Below are positions 1 through 4,697 of a stretch of DNA of 6,865 bases, in pieces. The translations under genes were made by a program, and so were the position numbers. The first letter of the stretch is position 1; each line of letters begins with the position of its first letter. The notes beneath the pieces were generated by a model. The model was not told where the DNA came from. It worked only from the letters and a program-made list of their open reading frames with translations, and made no database searches. The DNA is from Maritimibacter sp. (GTDB lineage Bacteria; Pseudomonadota; Alphaproteobacteria; Rhodobacterales; Rhodobacteraceae): the NCBI GenBank assembly GCA_020441225.1, contig JAGRMP010000191.1, positions 1 to 6,865 of the forward strand, written 5' to 3'.

Positions 1-216
1 GGCTGGCAGGGGCGCGGCTATGCGCTCGGCGTCGGCGAGGTGAAACTCACCGGCATGGTCCGGCCCGACCGCAAGATGCTGACCTATTACGTCGACTTCA
101 CCAAAGCGATCCAGACCCGCCGGCTGACCATGGGCGTCGCCGACGGGATTGTCGAAGCCGATGGCGAGGTGATCTACCAGGTCAAGGACATGAAGGTGGC
201 GCTCAGCGAGAGCTGA
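1..216 (+). CDS. fabA: FabA, 3-hydroxydecanoyl-ACP dehydratase/isomerase (C-terminal part)
   Basis: This frame is open from the first base and ends in TGA at 214-216, giving the last 71 residues of a protein that starts upstream of the window. The peptide has the FabA C-terminal signature: GRGYALGVGEVKLTG, then VDFTKAIQTRRLTMGVADG, then GEVIYQVKDMKVAL, close to the same region of E. coli FabA. FabA is a cytosolic hot-dog-fold enzyme. It dehydrates 3-hydroxydecanoyl-ACP and isomerises trans-2- to cis-3-decenoyl-ACP, the branch point of unsaturated fatty acid synthesis. Full-length FabA is about 170 residues, so roughly 40 percent is visible. The catalytic His and Asp lie upstream and cannot be checked. 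The next gene converges from the other strand only 9 bp after the stop. The usual partner fabB is about 4.5 kb away rather than adjacent. Confidence 0.95.
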   Translation, partial: GWQGRGYALGVGEVKLTGMVRPDRKMLTYYVDFTKAIQTRRLTMGVADGIVEADGEVIYQVKDMKVALSES

Positions 217-230
217 GACGCGCGCTCAGC
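212..230. terminator. Small palindrome spanning both convergent stop codons
   Basis: GCTGAG (212-217) and CTCAGC (225-230) form a perfect 6 bp inverted repeat around a 7 nt loop. It contains the fabA TGA and the TGA of the opposing DUF1203 gene. The position suggests a shared bidirectional terminator, but the stem is short and neither strand has a T run, so this is only a candidate. Confidence 0.3.
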
Positions 231-696
231 CCGGCCGGGTCACCGCGGCGGCAAAGCAGCCGGGTCTTGCGTAATGCAGATGGACATAGCGCACCGCCGG
301 GTCGCGCAGGGCCTCGCTGAGCACGCCGTCGAGCGCCGCGCCGTCGACCACGTCGGCGCCGACCATCATGTCCCCGGTATCTAACAGCCGCACCGAGATG
401 AGCCGGGTCGAGATCGCGGCCGGCACTTCGCCGACACCGGGCCGCGCCTGCGCCACGCCCTCGCGGACATAGATCGCGTGCGAGGACCGGTAGGGGCTCT
501 GCACGGGCAGGTGGCAGTGGTTGACGAGGAGCACGGTCTCGCCCACGCGTGCGTCTTCAAGGCTCACCCGGCAGGGCGTGCCGGGGTGCTCGCGCACCAG
601 CTCGCGCCGGGCATCACGGGCGTGAAGCGCGGCGTCGTCGAGGGCGAACAGCGCACGGAACGGATCGGCAGGCAGGGCGTGGATCTGGAAGGGCAT
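226..696 (-). CDS. DUF1203 family protein
   Basis: This 156-residue protein matches my recollection of DUF1203, a family of small proteobacterial proteins with no established function. Family-like features are the N-terminus MPFQIHALP, the segment CRVSLEDARVGETVLLVNH (about residues 40-60), the following SPYRSSHAIYVRE, and the C-terminal RYVHLHYARPGCFAAAV ending. No signal peptide or membrane helix is visible, so it is probably cytosolic. I chose the start at 696 because it gives the family N-terminus and has a CGGAGA ribosome-binding site 4-5 nt upstream. An in-frame ATG at 819 would add 41 residues of Gly/Arg/Pro-rich low-complexity sequence; it has a GGAGG only 2 nt away and looks less likely. 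The gene is tail to tail with fabA and head to head with ppk2. No function should be inferred from those neighbours. Confidence 0.85.
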   Translation of the reverse strand: MPFQIHALPADPFRALFALDDAALHARDARRELVREHPGTPCRVSLEDARVGETVLLVNHCHLPVQSPYRSSHAIYVREGVAQARPGVGEVPAAISTRLISVRLLDTGDMMVGADVVDGAALDGVLSEALRDPAVRYVHLHYARPGCFAAAVTRPG

Positions 697-908
697 CGCG
701 GTCTCCGGGTCAGGTTTGCGCGACCCTCGCCCGGACCCGCGCCCGGCGCGACCCGGTTCCTGCGGTTTGCGCCCGCCGGGCCCATTGGCCCGGGGACCGC
801 TCCCGCCCGGCCGCGACATAACCTCCGGGTGATTTTTCCGTCACTTTTCTGTTAGGACTGGGTCACGGGCGGTCGCCCCGCCCCTCACCCGGCACAGCGG
901 AGGGTTGC
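697..908. promoter_or_regulatory. Divergent intergenic region between DUF1203 and ppk2
   Basis: These 212 bp lie between two outward-facing genes and must hold or include their promoters. The half near DUF1203 is very GC rich. The half near ppk2 has a short AT-richer stretch (about 828-855), the most promoter-like part, but I see no convincing -35/-10 pair. A perfect hairpin, CCGGGCC (776-782) and GGCCCGG (787-793) with loop CATT, sits in the middle. The ppk2 ribosome-binding site GGAGGG is at 899-904. Confidence 0.4.
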
Positions 909-1715
909 ATGGCGCAGGACGACATCCAGAAAATCAAGAGCAAGACCTATGAGGCGGAGCTGAGGCGGCTGCAGATCGAGCTCGTGAAGCTGCAGGAATG
1001 GGTCAAGGCCACGGGCTACAAGCTGGTGGTGATCTTCGAGGGCCGCGACGCCGCCGGCAAGGGCGGCACGATCAGCCGGATCACCGCGGCGATGAACCCG
1101 CGCATCTGCGACGTCGTCGCCCTGCCCGCCCCCACCGAGCGCGAAAAGACGCAGTGGTATTTCCAGCGCTATGTCGAACGCCTGCCCGCCGCGGGCGAGA
1201 TCGTGATCTTCGACCGGTCGTGGTACAACCGGGCCGGGGTCGAGCGGGTGATGGGGTTTTGCACCGAGGAGGAGTACCGCGAATTCCTGCGCTCGGCGCC
1301 CGAGTTTGAACGGATGCTGGTGCGCTCCGGCATCCACCTCATCAAGTACTGGTTTTCGGTCTCGGACGAGGAACAGGAGCGGCGGTTCCAGAAGCGGCTC
1401 ACCGATCCGACCAAGCGCTGGAAGCTCTCGCCGATGGACCTTGAAAGCCGGAAGCGCTGGGTCGAGTATTCGCGCGCCAAGGACGTGATGTTCTCGCATA
1501 CCGACATCAAGCAGGCGCCCTGGTACGTGGTGAATTCCGACATCAAGAAGCATGCACGGCTCGACTGCATCAGCCACCTCCTGAGCCAGGTCCCCTACCA
1601 GGACGTGACGCCGGAGGAGATCGTGCTGGAAGAGCGTCCGCCGCAGACGGGCTATGTCCGCCCGCCGCTGGAGGAGCAGAATTTCGTGCCGGAGACGCAC
1701 AAGGAATTCCTGTAG
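909..1715 (+). CDS. ppk2: Polyphosphate kinase 2 (PPK2)
   Basis: The 268-residue product has the single-domain P-loop architecture of PPK2, which uses inorganic polyphosphate to phosphorylate nucleotides (usually NDP to NTP in class I, reversible). The Walker A motif is GRDAAGKGG at residues 45-53, preceded by LVVIFE. The Walker B region is VIFDRSWYNRAGVERVMGF at about 99-117. The lid is KRLTDPTKRWKLSPMD at about 162-177, followed by a conserved RKRW. C-terminal WYVVNSDIKKHARL (205-218) also matches the family. Length fits a one-domain class I enzyme; whether ADP or GDP is preferred cannot be read from sequence. The ATG at 909 has GGAGGG 4 nt upstream. The gene stands alone on its strand, divergent from DUF1203 and convergent with the LuxR-type gene. 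Its likely role is nucleotide-energy and polyphosphate balance, possibly under stress. The protein should be cytosolic. Confidence 0.96.
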   Translation: MAQDDIQKIKSKTYEAELRRLQIELVKLQEWVKATGYKLVVIFEGRDAAGKGGTISRITAAMNPRICDVVALPAPTEREKTQWYFQRYVERLPAAGEIVIFDRSWYNRAGVERVMGFCTEEEYREFLRSAPEFERMLVRSGIHLIKYWFSVSDEEQERRFQKRLTDPTKRWKLSPMDLESRKRWVEYSRAKDVMFSHTDIKQAPWYVVNSDIKKHARLDCISHLLSQVPYQDVTPEEIVLEERPPQTGYVRPPLEEQNFVPETHKEFL

Positions 1716-1786
1716 GCCGCTTCGCCGCCGGAGGGCGCTGGCCAGGTGGAGCTGGCGCGCCGGGGGAATCGCGTCGGTTCGGTTGA

Positions 1787-1805
1787 GATTAACATGTTGT
1801 TAACC
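1787..1805. repeat. Inverted repeat GATTAACA-TGT-TGTTAACC
   Basis: The core TTAACA (1789-1794) and TGTTAA (1798-1803) are perfect inverted copies around a 3 nt centre. With flanks the arms are 8 bp with one mismatch. The size and AT-rich core resemble a dimeric-repressor operator, but no gene starts nearby on either strand, so function is unknown. Confidence 0.4.
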
Positions 1806-1849
1806 ATTCAAGACATTGAAAATAATACAATTTATCACCCCCTGCGAAT

Positions 1850-1877
1850 CCAGAAATCCGGATTTCCGGATTCCTGG
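1850..1877. repeat. 28 nt near-perfect palindrome, possible ppk2 terminator
   Basis: Left arm CCAGAAATCCGGA (1850-1862) and right arm TCCGGATTCCTGG (1865-1877) pair at 12 of 13 positions across a 2 nt centre. A fully symmetric 12-mer AAATCCGGATTT (1854-1865) overlaps it. TTTT follows directly at 1878-1881 on the plus strand, so a Rho-independent terminator for ppk2 is possible, although it lies about 135 bp after the stop. Related pieces (TTCTGGAT, GTCCTGGAT) follow at about 1888-1910, suggesting a small decayed palindromic repeat. Confidence 0.4.
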
Positions 1878-2190
1878 TTTTGTGGAATTCTGGATATCCG
1901 AAGTCCTGGATCTGAACCGGACCTGGGCGAGACCCTGCACGCCAGCCGGCGCGCTGCGGCGCCTGGGCAGGCCGGAGAAACTCTCCGCTCCGGTCGTCCC
2001 GGCACCGCTGTACCGGGTCTCGGCGATGCATCCCGTCACGACAGCAACGCCAGCGCCTCAGGACCGGCGACCGGGCCCAGCTCGCGAGATGGCCGCGGGC
2101 AAAGTCGGGCGGCCTGACCGACCGGCCGCACCTACCGCGTCGGCGACAGCCGCACCGGCCCGGCGAATTTCACCGCCCATCCGCACGGAG

Positions 2191-3201
2191 CTACCCCACG
2201 CTCAGAAGCAGCCGCACCAGCGCGGTCTGCGAATTGACCCCGGTCTTTTCATAAAGCCGCGTCAGGTGGGTGCGCGCGGTGTTGATGCTGATCCCGAGGC
2301 GTTCGGCCGCCGCCTTCAGACCGTCGCCACCGGCAATCAGCGCCGCCAATCGGGCCTGCCCCTCGGACAGGCCGAAGACCGCCGAGGCGAGCCGGAGCCG
2401 ACGGCCGAGCTGGGCGTCGCCGTCGATCTGCAGGTAAGTGACGCAGTTGCGCACCGAAATCGTGGCCAGCGCCAGCCCGCCCGCGTCGGTCTCGCCCAGC
2501 ACCACCGGGAACTGGAACGGCCCGCCGGTCTCCGAGGCGAAGCGGTAGAGCTCGAAATAGCCGTGATACCGGCCCGCGCGCCTGATCTCGCTTTGCAGCA
2601 CCTTGTCCCAGTCGAGACGTCGGGCCCGAATCCGTCCGGCCGAGACGGTGAGGCTCGGGTGATCCTTGAGCCGCGCGAGGCTTTCGGGGCTTGCGCCGAC
2701 GATCCGGCCCGTGCCGTCGATCGCGATCAGGTGCCGGGTCTCGCCGGGGTCGCGTTCGAGCATGAACGCATTGTACGCGAACTTCCACGCACCGTCCTCG
2801 CGTTCGAGAATGCGGGTCTCAAAGGTGGTCCACGAATGGCCGTCGCCGTTTTCGGCCCAGCCGTCGAAGACCACCCAGGCCATGTCGCCCTCGATCGTGA
2901 CCTGGTGGTTTTCCTGAAGGAACCGGACCATGTCGCAGCCATAGCCGCCGTCGATCACCCGTTTCATGTCGCACGCGATCTTGTCCCAGCCCCGGATCGT
3001 GGTGAGCCCGGTCGACGGCGAAACGGAGACCGACTGCGTCCGCTCGGCATGGAGCCAACAGGCCGCCCAGGCCTCGAAATCGAGATCGACGAAGGCCTGG
3101 GTCTCGGCGCGGATGACCTCGATGATCGCCGCGCGGTCCTTGGCCAGCGCCCTTTCGGCGGCGGCCGAGACGGTGTCTTGGAGGGTCTCGTCTCTGGGCA
3201 T
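2191..3201 (-). CDS. NTF2-like / LuxR-type helix-turn-helix regulator
   Basis: This 336-residue protein appears to have three parts. Residues about 25-150 look like a SnoaL/NTF2-like cone domain (FVDLDFEAWAACWLHAE, then VTIEGDMAWVVFDGWAENG and TTFETRILEREDGAWKFAYNAFM). Residues about 155-255 look like a degenerate PAS-like module (RHLIAIDGTGRIVGASPES onward). Residues about 275-335 are a LuxR-type HTH (FGLSEGQARLAALIAGG, then AAAERLGISINTARTHLTRLYEKTG). The C-terminal two-thirds resembles a class of alphaproteobacterial LuxR-like regulators. No receiver or autoinducer domain is seen, so it may sense a small ligand through the NTF2-like pocket; that is inference. The start at 3201 is the only upstream ATG before residue 79 and has a weak ribosome-binding site. 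The gene begins 9 bp after the stop of a small upstream gene, which suggests translational coupling. Its targets are unknown. Confidence 0.88.
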   Translation of the reverse strand: MPRDETLQDTVSAAAERALAKDRAAIIEVIRAETQAFVDLDFEAWAACWLHAERTQSVSVSPSTGLTTIRGWDKIACDMKRVIDGGYGCDMVRFLQENHQVTIEGDMAWVVFDGWAENGDGHSWTTFETRILEREDGAWKFAYNAFMLERDPGETRHLIAIDGTGRIVGASPESLARLKDHPSLTVSAGRIRARRLDWDKVLQSEIRRAGRYHGYFELYRFASETGGPFQFPVVLGETDAGGLALATISVRNCVTYLQIDGDAQLGRRLRLASAVFGLSEGQARLAALIAGGDGLKAAAERLGISINTARTHLTRLYEKTGVNSQTALVRLLLSVG

Positions 3202-3210
3202 GCGACGAGC

Positions 3211-3438
3211 CTAGCGGCCGGACGGGGCGGGCGCAAAATCACGCTTGCGTTCCACCCTTTGCGCAAGACGGTCGGCCAACGCCCGGGCAGCGCCGCGCAA
3301 CCGGTAGGCGTGGAGGAACAGGTCATGCCCGTGATCCTCGTAAAAGGCGTCGATCTCGGAGGCTGTCGCCCGGGATTCGCGGCCGTCGCGGTTGGTGTGG
3401 GTCATGGCCTGAGCGGCGAGGACATGGGTGCGGTCCAT
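3211..3438 (-). CDS. Small hypothetical protein, 75 residues, coupled to the LuxR-type regulator
   Basis: The product is 75 residues with no family I can name confidently. The N-terminal 25 residues are polar and probably disordered. Residues about 27-65 (from SEIDAFYEDHG through LRGAARALADRLAQRV) look like an amphipathic helical hairpin, followed by a basic, Pro-containing tail. It vaguely recalls very short Rhodobacterales helical proteins with an I..(8-12)..LR..A pattern, but I cannot confirm that. There is no membrane segment or signal peptide. The ATG at 3438 has a clean AGGAG 6 nt upstream; a second in-frame ATG at 3405 is less well placed. Its TAG is 9 bp before the LuxR-type gene, so the two very probably share an mRNA. 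It might modulate that regulator, which is a guess from position only. Confidence 0.65.
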   Translation of the reverse strand: MDRTHVLAAQAMTHTNRDGRESRATASEIDAFYEDHGHDLFLHAYRLRGAARALADRLAQRVERKRDFAPAPSGR

Positions 3439-3452
3439 GGAAAACTCCTGTG

Positions 3453-3473
3453 TCGAAGGGGTGCGATCTTCGA
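3453..3473. promoter_or_regulatory. Inverted repeat TCGAAG-N9-CTTCGA in the leader of the small gene
   Basis: Perfect 6 bp arms (3453-3458 and 3468-3473) lie just upstream of the ribosome-binding site (3445-3449) of the 75-residue gene. The location suits an operator or a leader hairpin affecting the small gene and the LuxR-type gene behind it. Autoregulation is possible but not shown. Confidence 0.35.
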
Positions 3474-3485
3474 ACAGGGTAGCCG

Positions 3486-4001
3486 CCCCGACGTGCGGGG
3501 TTTGTCATGCGATCCGACCACAGCGCTGAAACCGTTGGGCCAGCCGCCGCCGCACATGCCAATGACCCCGGGCGCACTCTTGTCCCCCGGGGCATTGGAC
3601 CGTTCAAACAGCCTACCGTCTACACATCGGGCCCAATGTCACACGGCCCTTCACACGCACATTCCCTGAAACGCAGGGCTTTGAACCACTCAATCACACG
3701 TTACGTCACACAGGTGTCCCGACACACAGGCACCATTTCACAGGATGTCCCACAACCCGGGACCACGCATACCAACCGACACAAACACGGGTCCGCAGGA
3801 CCCTGGCCCGAACGAACGGGCCGCCACTGAAACGGATCCAACACACACCGGACCCTGCACATACCGGCCCGCCCCACCGGGCCGTTTCACGCCGCGCCGG
3901 GTTGCCCCGGCGTCCGGCTGGAATTGGTGTCCGGGCCGCCCCCACGAGCCCGGACCGTGACCGTCTCCGACTGAAAGGTCGCCCCCACGGGACCGTTTCA
4001 G
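3486..4001. other. Hairpin-rich, A/C-skewed noncoding region
   Basis: No frame on either strand gives a recognisable protein. The plus strand is CA rich and T poor. Perfect or near-perfect stems follow one another: 3486-3500 (CCCCG/CGGGG), 3559-3598 (CCAATG-CCCCGGG arms with one bulged A), 3629-3649, 3664-3678 (CCCTG/CAGGG), 3747-3763 (GTCCC/GGGAC), 3789-3803 (GGGTCC/GGACCC), 3805-3822 (GGCCCG/CGGGCC), 3865-3884 (CGGCCC/GGGCCG), 3895-3912 (CGCCGGG/CCCGGCG with loop TTGC), 3929-3955 (GTCCGGGC/GCCCGGAC) and 3971-4001 (CTGAAAGGTC with GACC-g-TTTCAG). Linkers are mostly CACA-like and cannot pair among themselves. It lies after the pilin-like gene and before the 75-residue gene on the minus strand. 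It may be a small RNA, a structured untranslated region, or a regulatory array. The strand transcribed cannot be decided here. Confidence 0.5.
3709..3751. repeat. Imperfect direct repeats CACAGG(A)TGTCCC
   Basis: CACAGGTGTCCC (3709-3720) and CACAGGATGTCCC (3739-3751) are near-identical and about 30 bp apart, with a third CACAGG at 3725-3730 between them. They lie about 270-310 bp upstream of the 75-residue gene. Paired regulator sites or slippage-derived repeats are both possible. Confidence 0.45.
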
Positions 4002-4004
4002 TGG
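3824..4004. repeat. 12 bp perfect long-range inverted repeat CCACTGAAACGG
   Basis: CCACTGAAACGG (3824-3835) recurs exactly inverted as CCGTTTCAGTGG (3993-4004). A partial inverted copy, CCGTTTCAC, is at 3882-3890. The second arm overlaps the stop codon and 3' end of the pilin-like gene. In an RNA from either strand the arms could pair and close a domain holding four of the local hairpins (3865-3884, 3895-3912, 3929-3955 and, in part, 3971-4001). Confidence 0.5.
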
Positions 4005-4195
4005 ATCAGGTCGAGCAGCACACCGCTGTTCAGGAAGGACGAGGTGAAATTGGCGACTTCCAGGGTGACGGCGGAGAACCCGCCGAAGGAGAACACAGCC
4101 CCCGCCACGATCCCGCCGGTCAGGAGCACGAAATCGGCCGACACCGCGCCGTCTTCCTGAGCGAGGAACGCTTTGATGTGAGCGAAAATGGTCAT
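3998..4195 (-). CDS. Flp-pilin-like small membrane peptide
   Basis: The 65-residue product has the layout of Flp/class III-type prepilins that are common as tiny genes in Rhodobacterales. A short charged N-terminus (MTIFAHIKAFLAQEDG, residues 1-16) is followed by AVSADFVLLTGGIVAGAVFSFGGF, a hydrophobic helix at about 22-40, then a polar Ser/Asn-containing tail. If cleavage occurs after Gly16, an acidic residue (Asp21) stands at mature position +5, where Flp pilins usually carry Glu. That suggests insertion in the inner membrane and possible processing by a prepilin peptidase. The ATG at 4195 has GGAG 6 nt upstream; an in-frame ATG at 4300 would add 35 unrelated polar residues. No tad/cpa assembly genes are visible, so it may be an orphan. 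A membrane peptide unrelated to pili cannot be excluded. Confidence 0.7.
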   Translation of the reverse strand: MTIFAHIKAFLAQEDGAVSADFVLLTGGIVAGAVFSFGGFSAVTLEVANFTSSFLNSGVLLDLIH

Positions 4196-4697
4196 GTCTG
4201 GCTCCGTCTGGTTTTCGTCGCGTTCCGGTCTCGTTTCCGTCCCGCCTTGAACACATTCTTGCCCTCTGGATAAGGCGGCAAAAGGGCCGAATAATGGCAA
4301 GTTTCTGTCATTTTTTCTTTATTATCAATAGTTTAACGAATTATTCACGCTTTGACCCGGGGGCCGCAACGGTTTCACCCACATTCGGGCGGGAATGTGA
4401 CGAACCCCGCCCCATTCCTGTGCCCGAATCGCGGCGGGCCCTGCCCCATTGCCGCCTCATTCGGCCCGATTCTGCCTGTTTTCGCCCTGTTTCGGCGTCC
4501 AGTGCGTGACCGAATCGCGTCGCGACCGCGGCTGGCCCGTCCGAATCGCCCGCCGGGACCGCAGCTGCCCCCCCCGCGACAAGGCCCGCCCGCGCCGGAC
4601 CTCCGGTTGCAGCTCGCGCCCGCGGCCCGCCGCCATTCACCTTGCCCGGCTGGCTCCTCTGGCCTACACACGACCCCGAACTCAAGGAGGACACCAT
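4196..4697. promoter_or_regulatory. Divergent region between the pilin-like gene and fabB
   Basis: About 500 bp separate the two outward-facing starts. An AT-rich island at about 4305-4348 stands out from the GC-rich surroundings and is the likeliest promoter zone. On the minus strand it offers a GATAAT hexamer (4321-4326), without a good -35. An imperfect inverted repeat, AATGGCA (4293-4299) and TGTCATT (4306-4312), lies beside it. The remaining 4400-4680 is GC rich with no recognisable gene. The fabB ribosome-binding site AAGGAGG is at 4684-4690. Because fabA is far away and genes in between point the other way, fabBI transcription must start here. Confidence 0.5.
4380..4399. promoter_or_regulatory. 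Inverted repeat CACATTC-N6-GAATGTG upstream of fabB
   Basis: Perfect 7 bp arms (4380-4386 and 4393-4399) surround GGGCGG. The spacing suits a dimeric DNA-binding protein, and it is the cleanest operator-like site in the fabB leader. The cognate regulator is unknown; it does not match a fatty-acid regulator site that I recognise. Confidence 0.35.

Larger units (their letters stand above)
1716..2190. other. Convergent intergenic gap with an AT-rich island
   Basis: This 475 bp gap between the 3' ends of ppk2 and the LuxR-type gene contains no reading frame I recognise. About 1785-1905 is clearly more AT rich than the surrounding DNA and carries two inverted repeats (1787-1805 and 1850-1877). 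The rest (about 1906-2190) is GC rich with no obvious gene, and its short open frames on either strand look random. The AT-rich segment could be a remnant of transferred DNA or the 3' regulatory ends of the two genes. Confidence 0.5.

Noticed and set aside
885..1700. 271-codon frame antisense to ppk2
   Set aside because: It is a mirror of the ppk2 codon pattern with no recognisable domain.
3559..3598. Rho-independent terminator at the CCCCGGG hairpin
   Set aside because: The stem is strong, but no T run follows on either strand and no gene ends next to it.
1816..3669. 617-codon plus-strand frame across the gap and opposite the LuxR-type gene
   Set aside because: The opposite strand encodes a regulator with a clear HTH. 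This frame crosses an AT-rich gap and yields Pro/Arg/Gly-rich sequence of no known family.
3600..3900. Possible CRISPR array
   Set aside because: The repeats are short, imperfect and unevenly spaced, with no constant-length repeat-spacer pattern and no cas genes.
3507..3960. Short plus- and minus-strand open frames in the hairpin-rich region
   Set aside because: Their products are Thr/His/Pro- or Val/Cys/Arg-rich reflections of the CACA/GTGT composition, without good ribosome-binding sites or family features.
4352..4380. Sigma-70 promoter with TTGACC at 4352-4357
   Set aside because: The -35 hexamer is good, but the sequence at the expected -10 position is TCACCC-like and not convincing.
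4449..4697. 83-codon N-terminal extension of fabB
   Set aside because: FabB proteins begin at the MRRVVVTGLG sequence, and the ATG at 4698 has an excellent ribosome-binding site. The extension is low-complexity leader DNA read as codons.
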